From assembly GCF_015074785.1 (NCBI RefSeq), contig NZ_CP042464.1, positions 248,001 to 312,000 of the forward strand: a stretch of DNA of 64,000 bases. The letters run 5' to 3'. The notes under the pieces are model-generated. The model worked only from the letters and a program-made list of their open reading frames with translations, was not told where the DNA came from and searched no databases. This document shows positions 55,743 to 62,904 of the stretch, piece by piece. This stretch comes from Segatella copri. GTDB lineage: Bacteria > Bacteroidota > Bacteroidia > Bacteroidales > Bacteroidaceae. The stretch's first letter is position 1. Each line of letters opens with the position of its first letter. The translations under genes were made by a program, and so were the position numbers.

Positions 55743-57227
55743 ATGAAACGAATCTTTATTTCAATGACAGGTATCATCACTTGTATGAACCTGATGGCAC
55801 AAACTCCAGTCAGTTTTTATCCTCAGGAGAATGCCCAAGACATCAACATCGATACACATCTGGTCATCGTGTTTGACAAGACTGTAAAGACTGGCAGCAA
55901 GGGCATAATCACTGTTACGGACAAGACAACTCGAAAGGTGGTTGATAGAATCGACATGAGCATTCCGGCGGGACCAACCGAAGGACAGCCCAAGAATCCA
56001 AATGCTGTCTATACTCCCGTTCCCTATATATATAAGGTGGAGAATGTAACCAATCGTAATACCCGTCCTGGAACTCCATCAGGTGCTGCCAAGGAAGACA
56101 AGCGCAAGTATCAGAAGACCATCATTGGTGGATTCTCTGATGCCTTTCACTTCTATCCTGTCATCTGTCATGGGAACAAAACAACCATTTATCTGCATAA
56201 CAATATGCTGGAATATGGACATGAATATGAAATCAAGATTAGCGAGGGTACAATTGAGGGATGGAATGGCAAGAAGTCATGGACGTTTAGGACTAAGAAA
56301 AACGCCCCTTCTGCAGATTTGCGCCATATAGTTGTGGCAGCTGATGGCAGCGGAGACTTCTCCACTCTGCAAGGTGCCATGGATTGGATACCAGATTCAT
56401 TGCCTTCTGAAGCCAGCAGGAAAAAGGTCTTCGTGAAGAATGGAGATTATGAAGAGTTGGTTTATTTCCGCAATAAGCGATTTGTAACTATCCAGGGAGA
56501 ATCCATGGATGGGGTAGTGGTACATTACTCCAATAACGAGGTGTTCAATCCTCACCCGGTTGATATCAAGACCAATGAGCAGAAAGGAACATTCCCTTCT
56601 CGCCGTGCAGCTGTGGCAGCAGACAACTGTGCCGACATGATTTTCAAGGATATCACCTTCAAGACGGATTGCAAGGGACAGGCTGAGGGATTCCTGCTCA
56701 ATGGTGAAAGAAACTTTGCTGAGAATGTGCATGTAATCGGTGATGGTGATGCTCTTCAGGTGAATGGTTCTGCCTACTGGCTCAACTGCGTGATTGATGG
56801 AGGAGGTGACACGGTGCTGGGTAGAGGTCCATCCTATTTCAATCACTGTACCCTTTCCAGCTATGGTGCTTTCATGTGGATTAGAAATACCAGGGAGAAC
56901 CATGGTAACATCTTCAATGACTGTACCTTCAAGGGATTGGGCAAGGATGCCGTGATAGTCCGCCTTCCTGACAACAAGGGCAGAAATTATCCTGATGCGG
57001 AATGCGTGCTGCTGAACTGTACGCTTGATGGTGTGCCTTCGGAAGGCTTTGGCCCCATAGATGAGTCGGCATCTACGGCAAATCTCCTGGAATTTAACAG
57101 CCATGACAGGAAAGGTAAAACCATAGATATCAGCAAGAGAAACAAGCATGTCCGTCAGCTTGACGCCCTCAAGGATGCTGAGACTATCGGAAAATACTCC
57201 AATGCAAGTTGGGTACTGAATTGGTAA
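55743..57227 (+). CDS. Secreted pectinesterase-like beta-helix protein (CE8-like, divergent)
   Basis: A 494-residue secreted protein. The start at 55743 gives a signal peptide (MKRIFISMTGIITCMNLMAQ). Residues about 22-195 form an Ig-like Big_5 domain (VSFYPQENAQDINIDTHLVI, YEIKISEGTIEGWNGKKSW); the rest is a pectinesterase-like helix (HIVVAADGSGDFSTLQGAMDWIP, FVTIQGESMDGV). Active-site elements differ from classical CE8: the QDT position reads GDALQV, the second Asp appears in GGGDTVLGRG, and LGRPW is absent (WIRNTREN instead). It may act on another esterified uronide or be a divergent methylesterase. Not linked to the main pectin region, 32 kb away. Confidence 0.83.
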   Translation: MKRIFISMTGIITCMNLMAQTPVSFYPQENAQDINIDTHLVIVFDKTVKTGSKGIITVTDKTTRKVVDRIDMSIPAGPTEGQPKNPNAVYTPVPYIYKVENVTNRNTRPGTPSGAAKEDKRKYQKTIIGGFSDAFHFYPVICHGNKTTIYLHNNMLEYGHEYEIKISEGTIEGWNGKKSWTFRTKKNAPSADLRHIVVAADGSGDFSTLQGAMDWIPDSLPSEASRKKVFVKNGDYEELVYFRNKRFVTIQGESMDGVVVHYSNNEVFNPHPVDIKTNEQKGTFPSRRAAVAADNCADMIFKDITFKTDCKGQAEGFLLNGERNFAENVHVIGDGDALQVNGSAYWLNCVIDGGGDTVLGRGPSYFNHCTLSSYGAFMWIRNTRENHGNIFNDCTFKGLGKDAVIVRLPDNKGRNYPDAECVLLNCTLDGVPSEGFGPIDESASTANLLEFNSHDRKGKTIDISKRNKHVRQLDALKDAETIGKYSNASWVLNW

Positions 57228-57288
57228 GAAAGGAGATGAATATAAATACCGGATGCCTACATATCTAGCATGGTTTGCCCTTGATTTT

Positions 57289-57675
57289 TTATTTTTCATA
57301 CAATTCAATCGGCAAACCATCTGGATCACTGAAGAATACAAATCGCTTGCCTGTATATTCATCCGTGCGTATAGGCTCATGCGCGATGCCTTTACTGTCA
57401 AGTTCATCAATTGCATCCGAAAGATCATCTACCTCAAAAGCAAGATGGCGCAGTCCGGCAGCTTCCGGATAGGAAGGACGTGCTGGTGGGTTAGGGAAGG
57501 AGAATAACTCGATGACATAGTTGTCATCAAGCCAGCAGTCAGCTTTCCAGGAATCACGTTCCTTACGATAGTTTTCACTCATAATCTTCATTCCTAGCGC
57601 ATCAGTGTAGAAATGCTTGGATTTCACATAGTCGGAGCAAATTACGGCTACATGATGGATTTTGTTAAGTTTCAT
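57289..57675 (-). CDS. VOC-family (glyoxalase-like) metalloprotein, YaeR type
   Basis: A 128-residue protein with two beta-alpha-beta-beta-beta modules. Likely metal ligands are His8 (KIHHVAVICSDY), Glu in YVIELFSF, His in LRHLAFEVDD and Glu in LPIELYEK. The length and PNPPARPSYPEAAGLRHLAF element match the YaeR/Gly_Bleo group. The substrate is unknown. It is convergent with the pectinesterase-like gene. Confidence 0.9.
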   Translation of the reverse strand: MKLNKIHHVAVICSDYVKSKHFYTDALGMKIMSENYRKERDSWKADCWLDDNYVIELFSFPNPPARPSYPEAAGLRHLAFEVDDLSDAIDELDSKGIAHEPIRTDEYTGKRFVFFSDPDGLPIELYEK

Positions 57676-57777
57676 ATTTTTTATTTCTTATGTTATATGT
57701 TATATTCAGTAATCAATGACAAGTTTTCAGAATATGCTTCGTTCATTTCATTGATTATTTGATGATTGTAAATCTAT

Positions 57778-57972
57778 CTATATCCGTACGCCACCGCCAG
57801 GGTTGCGACGGCTGGCAAGGTTGAGCACCACAGGGTTATATCCTTCTTGCTGCAATTGATGTCCGCAATGTATGCTGTCATCATTCTCCACAATGATCTT
57901 TGTTTCTCCCTCAATGGTAGGTATGCTTGTAGCATCTAAAGCCTTGGTATAGAATCTACTACCCTTCAGCAT
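57778..57972 (-). pseudogene. Truncated PARG-like (TIGR02452/DUF2263) gene
   Basis: A 64-codon remnant begins MLKGSRFYTKALDATSIP and ends VVLNLASRRNPGGGVRI before a stop. In the family, NPGGG(V/W) is the ADP-ribose-binding centre in the first third, followed by about 150 residues including the catalytic EE pair; all that is missing. A complete promoter (minus strand: TTTG at 58019-58022, 20 bases, TATTTTTG at 57991-57998) remains upstream. The gene was therefore probably functional before a 3' deletion. Confidence 0.75.
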
Positions 57973-58095
57973 CTTTGCTTTCTTTTGTGGCAAAAATACG
58001 ATTATTTTATCAATATACCAAATATTTATCCAAAAAATGTGTATATTTCGATATTTCTTTGTATATTTGCCATGGCTTAATATAAAAAATATAAG

Positions 58096-58398
58096 ATGGG
58101 CAAACTGGCATTGATATAGTGTTTCATTCTTTTTGTTTTCCTTGCTGATGCAAGTGAGAACAGAAAGCATATCCATGTGGTAAAACGTGGAAGCAAGAAG
58201 TCTCATCGAGGACATACTGTAGCTAAGATATGGATAGAAGAGAATGGACAAAAGAAAATAGAGATAGCTTGGTCTGAACTGTCGGCATCAGAAGAAGCTG
58301 TGATTATTGAAGCTATAGATAAACATTGGGATGAATTCAATAGAATGATTGACGATGTCTTTGCTGGCAAGAAAATTAGAATAAAAACAATAAAATAA
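58096..58398 (+). pseudogene. DUF4160-like gene interrupted by an in-frame TAG
   Basis: The frame starts at 58096 (MGKLALI), meets TAG at 58117-58119, and continues without another stop as CFILFVFLADASENRKHIHV to TIK and TAA at 58396-58398. The HIHV motif after a hydrophobic strand and the AKIWIE segment resemble DUF4160, a family often paired with DUF2442 in possible toxin-antitoxin modules. An internal ATG would give only the C-terminal 73 codons. A TATATTTG -7 box (58062-58069) lies upstream, divergent from the PARG-like promoter. Confidence 0.65.
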
Positions 58399-58411
58399 AG
58401 GGAGGTCTATT

Positions 58412-58651
58412 ATGTGCAAATATAAAGATACAACTTTAGAAATCAAAAAGTTAGATTTCAATGTGAAACGTGGAGCAATGGCAGTTTTCTTGACCGATGG
58501 TTGAGAGGTGATAGTTCCTGTAAAGATGTTTCCCGAGATAAAGAATATGAGCAAAAAGCAGAGGGAGGATTATATGATAATGGATGATCAATACTTCTCC
58601 TTTGATGCAATCAGCAAAATCTTCTCTGTTAAGGATATTTTGCGCCTTTGA
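58412..58651 (+). pseudogene. DUF2442-like gene interrupted by an in-frame TGA
   Basis: The frame starts at 58412 after a good ribosome-binding site (GGGAGG), 13 bp from the DUF4160-like stop. It reads MCKYKDTTLEIKKLDFNV and GAMAVFLTDG, then TGA (58502-58504), then EVIVPVKMFPEIKNMSKKQR to a final TGA at 58649-58651. DUF2442 proteins usually have Arg at the stop position (DGREIxVPL), consistent with CGA to TGA. The pair with the preceding gene is typical of the two families. Confidence 0.68.
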
Positions 58652-58805
58652 GTTGCAAGTAAAAGATATAATAGAAGTCGTTGGAATATTTAGGGGATGT
58701 CTTCAGAAGATATAGGTTCGTCGGTCGCACAACAGCTGATGTGCACATGCACAACCCGTGTTGTGCACATGTCAATCAACTGATGGACGGCTATCTTATG
58801 GCTAA
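58652..58805. repeat. Array B: degenerate units in a 22-bp register
   Basis: Beginning at the first base after the DUF2442-like stop, seven units of 22 bp can be read (starts 58652, 58674, 58696, 58718, 58740, 58762, 58784). Units share words with array C: CGCACAACAGCTGATGTG at 58726-58743 is identical to 62783-62800, and GATGTCTTC (58696) recurs at 62643. CACATGCACAAC and GTTGTGCACATG form an imperfect hairpin. Located between convergent genes. Confidence 0.78.
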
Positions 58806-58841
58806 TCATGTGGCTTCTTCTAGTTTTATAGCCTTCTTGGA

Positions 58842-60185
58842 TTATACCATTTCCAATATCTTATCCAGTATCCCCACATAATAGAAGGGAAGATTGATAA
58901 GGCGGAAGGGATGACCTGTAGGGGATACCACTTCGTCTATGCTATATTCTCCTGGCCAAATGCGGATGGCAATGCTTGGGGCATCAGGCTGAGACATGAA
59001 GGAGTGGAGGGATCGAAGATGGGCATTTGTGCCAGACTTCACTTCTATCGGGAGAATCTGTGAGTGATGTTGCCAAACGAAATCTACCTCTGCTGAAGAA
59101 CCCTTTTTGTCTCTTACCCAGTAATATTGCTCGTTGCGGAAGTTGCGATCCAAAACAATGCGCAGCTCTTGGGCTATGATTTGTTCCGCAGCATGTCCCT
59201 TCCATACATCCAAGAGAGAATTGCCTTGCAGATATTCTGCCTGAATGTCAACGGAGAAATTCATGATGCCCGTATCTACCCAAACTAGCTTGGGTTGTCT
59301 TGCTATGGCTGGTACAGCTGGGGCTTTCACTGATGTGACGGGATAGTCCAAATTGAGCAAGAATGCTTTCTGCATCACTTCCAATGCCTCATGTACCTCC
59401 TTGCTTGTGTAGTTGCTACCTCCAAATCGGGCGAAAGTAATGGATTGTCCTGCCTCTGCCCAGCCATGTGTAAGCAGATGGCGGATAACCTTTACTTGGT
59501 TTTCATTACGAGCATATTTTTCTACATCTTCATTGTAACCATCAAGCAGTGAACGATAGATAGGGGCTAACTTGGTTAAGTTATGAGTCTTGGCATATTC
59601 CACTAAGGCTTCAGGCATACCACCTATCAAAGTGTAATGATTGAAATGGTTCAGTAACATCTCGTGATATAGAGGTGATACGCTGACTTCTTTCACCATT
59701 TGTACCAATTGGTCTTCACCTATAGCATCGAGATATTCCAAGAAGGAGCATGGACGGAGGGATAGATAATCCACTCTTCCCACAGGGAAAGAGATGCGCT
59801 GCTTGATGAGGGTTTGAAGTCTGGAACCTGCTGCTATGATGTGCAACCAAGGCATCTCTTCATAGAAGTATCTCAGCAGACCAACTGCTTTTGGTTCGTT
59901 TTGTATCTCATCAATAAAAAGTAGAGTACGCTTACGTTCATCTACCTTGATTTTCTTCTTGAGGCAGATGTATTGATATATCTCTTTTACATTGTCTGAT
60001 TTGGTAAAGATTTCTGCATCTGAGCTTTGTTCTAGATTCAGTTTGATATATACATCGTATTTCTTACCCAATTCATTGACCAATGTTGTCTTTCCAACTT
60101 GTCTTGCGCCTCGTAAAACCAATGGCTTCCTGTTGTCTCTTTCACTCCATTTCAGGAGTTCTTCTGTTAATTGTCTATATATCAT
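58842..60185 (-). CDS. AAA_14/DUF4143 family ATPase
   Basis: A 447-residue protein with an N-terminal ATPase (GARQVGKTTLVNELGKKYD as Walker A, RTLLFIDEIQNEPK as Walker B, IIAAGSRLQTL as sensor) and a C-terminal DUF4143 domain containing a PD-(D/E)XK-like pattern (SAEVDFVWQHHSQILPIEVKSG). Such proteins are common in gut anaerobes and their function is not known. The promoter region has a TAACTTTG -7 box (60214-60221) and four iterons (60231-60343), the first covering the -33 position. The gene is intact, unlike several neighbours. Confidence 0.9.
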   Translation of the reverse strand: MIYRQLTEELLKWSERDNRKPLVLRGARQVGKTTLVNELGKKYDVYIKLNLEQSSDAEIFTKSDNVKEIYQYICLKKKIKVDERKRTLLFIDEIQNEPKAVGLLRYFYEEMPWLHIIAAGSRLQTLIKQRISFPVGRVDYLSLRPCSFLEYLDAIGEDQLVQMVKEVSVSPLYHEMLLNHFNHYTLIGGMPEALVEYAKTHNLTKLAPIYRSLLDGYNEDVEKYARNENQVKVIRHLLTHGWAEAGQSITFARFGGSNYTSKEVHEALEVMQKAFLLNLDYPVTSVKAPAVPAIARQPKLVWVDTGIMNFSVDIQAEYLQGNSLLDVWKGHAAEQIIAQELRIVLDRNFRNEQYYWVRDKKGSSAEVDFVWQHHSQILPIEVKSGTNAHLRSLHSFMSQPDAPSIAIRIWPGEYSIDEVVSPTGHPFRLINLPFYYVGILDKILEMV

Positions 60186-60230
60186 AACTTTTCCTTCTCT
60201 TTAAGTTATGCTGCAAAGTTACTCTTTTTT

Positions 60231-60343
60231 CCTAAAACATAGGCAAAAATATAGTGAAACTTTCCTAAAACATAGGCAACTTATATGAAAACCTTCCTAA
60301 AACATAGGCAAAAAACGCAGGAGCTTACCTAAAACATAGGCAA
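60231..60343. repeat. Iteron array: four copies of CCTAAAACATAGGCAA at 32-33 bp period
   Basis: Exact 16-bp copies start at 60231, 60264, 60296 and 60328 (spacings 33, 32, 32). Each contains the inverted pair CCTA/TAGG. On the minus strand three copies begin TTTGCCTATG, so the copy nearest the gene supplies a -33-like TTTG at 60244-60247, 22 bases from the -7 box. The period is three helical turns, placing all copies on one face of the DNA. Confidence 0.9.
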
Positions 60344-60352
60344 ACTCCTGCG
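60310..60352 (-). terminator. Terminator of the SGNH hydrolase gene, with an iteron in its loop
   Basis: On the minus strand CGCAGGAG (60352-60345) pairs with CTCCTGCG (60323-60316), followed by a run of Ts (A-run 60310-60315). The loop is iteron copy 4. Confidence 0.75.
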
Positions 60353-60420
60353 AAAAATTACACTTTTTAATATAAAATAGGGGTGAAATAATACACTTTT
60401 CTATATCCGCTGCCCCTTCT

Positions 60421-61287
60421 CTAGAAGTCGCAAGGCAGGGAGGATAGCTGCTGCATGATGGTCTTTGCCATGCGGGAGTGACCGGCATCGTTTGGATGAA
60501 GACGGTCGGTATTCGGCTTGTTAAACATCTGCGCACCAGCATCGTAAAGAGGGAAGAGACCCGAAAGAGAGTTGAGGTCGATGACCGGAACTGCCCAGAC
60601 ATTGCCTGTTTCCTTGATAGCTTTCACGTATCCATCGAAGAAGATGCCACGCGCATTCTCGTACATCTCATCTGGCTGGATGTTCTTGTCACCACTGGCA
60701 AAGAGAGCACGATGCACAGGAGTCATCACCACGATTTGCTTGGTAGGATACATCTGCTTCAGCTTCGACATGGCGATGTTGATGCGGCCTTTCAATGTAT
60801 TCTTGTCCATACAGAAGTGGCGGTGGCGGCGCTGTACCATTTCGCTTGGCTTGTGGCGGGCTACTCTCACGCTGTCGAAAGTCTCCGTGTACCATTCGCC
60901 TACAGGCACACCATTGTTGTAATCGTTGGTACCCATAAAGATGAGAATGGCATCAAAATCATCACCATGTTCCTTCTGAAGTTGGTCTGCCTGACGGGGA
61001 ATATCGTTCCACTGTCTGCCGCTCACACCATAAACGTAAGGGGTGATGCCGAGCCAATCCTGCAGGAATCCCCAGTATTTTACTTTTGATGCCTTGATGT
61101 TAGGGTCTGTGATGGAGTCGCCGAAGTAAGCCACCTTCTTTCCCTTCCATGGATGCTGAAGGTTCTTGAAAGCCTTTTCTTTTTCGGCAATTTCTTTTTT
61201 GCTCATCGCCTTCTGGGCGAAGGCGGGTAGGGTTGGCATCGCCAAAGTCAAGGCGAGTGCCAGGGTAATCATTGTTTGTTTCTTCAT
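60421..61287 (-). CDS. Secreted SGNH/GDSL-family hydrolase
   Basis: A 288-residue secreted esterase-like enzyme. A signal peptide (ending LPAFAQ) is followed by the SGNH blocks VAYFGDSITDPN (catalytic Ser), GVSGRQWNDIP, ILIFMGTNDYNNG (Asn) and TDRLHPNDAGHSRMA (Asp and His). It may remove acetyl or other ester groups from glycans. No partner enzymes are adjacent. A TACCTTTG -7 box lies on the minus strand at 61320-61327. Confidence 0.9.
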   Translation of the reverse strand: MKKQTMITLALALTLAMPTLPAFAQKAMSKKEIAEKEKAFKNLQHPWKGKKVAYFGDSITDPNIKASKVKYWGFLQDWLGITPYVYGVSGRQWNDIPRQADQLQKEHGDDFDAILIFMGTNDYNNGVPVGEWYTETFDSVRVARHKPSEMVQRRHRHFCMDKNTLKGRINIAMSKLKQMYPTKQIVVMTPVHRALFASGDKNIQPDEMYENARGIFFDGYVKAIKETGNVWAVPVIDLNSLSGLFPLYDAGAQMFNKPNTDRLHPNDAGHSRMAKTIMQQLSSLPCDF

Positions 61288-61446
61288 TGCTAGTTTGTTT
61301 TTAATTCTTTTTCTGAGTGCAAAGGTACGGCAAAAATCTCAAACGGCGCAACATTTATTGTTCAAATATCAGTCTTTTTCTGTTTTTTTTTGTAATTTTG
61401 CAGCCGCTAATAGAAATGAGTATTTATAATAGGTATATTATTAAGG

Positions 61447-62628
61447 ATGACAGTCAGTTTGAGTAATTTGAGTAATTTAAGTGATTTGGCGCGCAAGCGA
61501 GTGGCGGTTGCGGCTTATTATTTTGTTCCGGGAGTAGTGTTTGCCAGTTGGGCAAGCCGTATTCCGGATGTAAAACAGATGTTGCATCTGAGCAACGGCC
61601 AGTTGGGAACGGTGCTTTTCGCCATTCCTATCGGCCAACTTCTGATGATGGCTTTCTCGGGTATCCTGGTGAGTAGATTTGGCAGCAAGAAGATGCTGGT
61701 TCTCTCTGAGGTGCTCTATGTTCTGGTTCTTTTCTGCATCGGTAGCAGTACTACGGTTTTTCATCTGATTTTGAGTCTTATTGCTTTCGGAATGATGGCG
61801 AATCTGATGAACATTGCCACCAATACGCAGGCATGTCTGGTAGAGAAGATGTATGGGCGCAACATCATGTCGTCGTTTCATGGTCTGTGGAGTCTGGGTG
61901 GATTCTCCGGTGGTATCATCGGTGCCATCTTTGCCAACACTTTGCTCCCGATAGATGTCCACTTTGGAACTATCCTGGCTCTGAGTATTCTCATCGTTGC
62001 TGTCGGTTTCCGCTTTCTGATTAATGATGCCATGGCGAAAGCAGAAGAGGAGGATGTTCCGAAGTTCTCTTTCAAGACCATCGACCCGATTCTGTTCCTT
62101 TTGGGACTGATGGGATTTGCAGGCATGTTCTGTGAAGGTACCGTTTACGATTGGAGTAGCGTATATTTTTCATCAGTAGTAAAACCCGATGAGGCTTTTA
62201 TCCGTGCGGGCTATGTGGCTGGTATGGGTGCGATGACGTTGGGTAGATTCATGGCTGATGGGTTTGTTACGAAATACGGCCCAGCCAGAGTATTGAAGGT
62301 TTGTGGTGGTTTGATATTGGGCGGTTTGTGACTGGCTGCTGCCTTGCCTTATCTCATTCCTGCCACCTTGGGTTTCCTGCTGGTAGGTTTCGGCATCTCT
62401 TCGTCGGTTCCTATCTGTTACAGTATCGCCGGAAAATTGGGAACCATCAAGGCGAGCATCGCTATTACCATCGTTTCAAGCATCAGCTTCTTCGGTTTCC
62501 TTGTAGGTCCTCCGGTTATCGGATGGCTTGCTGAGGCTACCGGTCTCCGCATTGCCATCAGCATTGCCGCCTGCCTGGGTCTGATGATAGCGTTTGTTGC
62601 CGCAAAGGTAGGAAAGAGATTATCCTGA
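61447..62628 (+). pseudogene. MFS transporter gene interrupted by an in-frame TGA
   Basis: Residues 1-294 (to 62328) encode nine or so helices of an MFS permease (VAAYYFVPGVVFASWASRIPDVKQ, SSFHGLWSLGGFSGGIIGA, of the YbjJ-like sugar-transporter group). A TGA at 62329-62331 follows GGLILGGL. The same frame continues LAAALPYLIPATLGFLLVG to KRLS and a stop at 62626-62628, completing the last three helices. The total of 393 codons matches a normal MFS protein. A single nucleotide change would restore it. Confidence 0.82.
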
Positions 62629-62642
62629 ATAAGGAAACGGTT

Positions 62643-62862
62643 GATGTCTTCTAATGATATGATTGATGTCGTTCAGGTATATGACTGATAACGTTCTAGT
62701 ATATGACTAAAATCTTCCAAACAGTTACTTGAAGTCTTTCAGATATATAGAATAAGTCTTCTGGATATATTATATAGTAAGCCGCACAACAGCTGATGTG
62801 CGCTTGCACAACAGGTGTTGTGCAAGCGTCGCTCAGCTGTTGTGCGGCTGTCGTTCAGGTGT
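62643..62862. repeat. Array C: ten degenerate units in a 22-bp register
   Basis: Units start at 62643 and every 22 bp to 62841. The first six are AT-rich (TATATGACT at 62678-62686 and 62700-62708); the last four are GC-rich (CACAACAGCTG, CAGGTGTTGTGC). Nested perfect inverted repeats result: GCCGCACAACAGCTGA (62781-62796) with TCAGCTGTTGTGCGGC (62833-62848), and CGCTTGCACAACA (62801-62813) with TGTTGTGCAAGCG (62816-62828). Located between the convergent MFS and feoB ends; the inner hairpins might also terminate transcription. Confidence 0.82.
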
Positions 62863-62904
62863 TGTGCGCTCTCTTTGTTTGTTTTCTTAAAGCAGACACC
62901 TTGA

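Noticed and set aside
60231..60343. The four regularly spaced repeats could be read as a small CRISPR array.
   Set aside because: Repeats are only 16 bp and spacers 16-17 bp, both too short, and there are no cas genes; promoter iterons fit better.
58096..62628. In-frame TAG and TGA codons might indicate stop-codon recoding.
   Set aside because: The residues expected at the three stops differ and two different stop codons are involved; all other genes use TGA and TAG as normal stops. Independent mutations are simpler.
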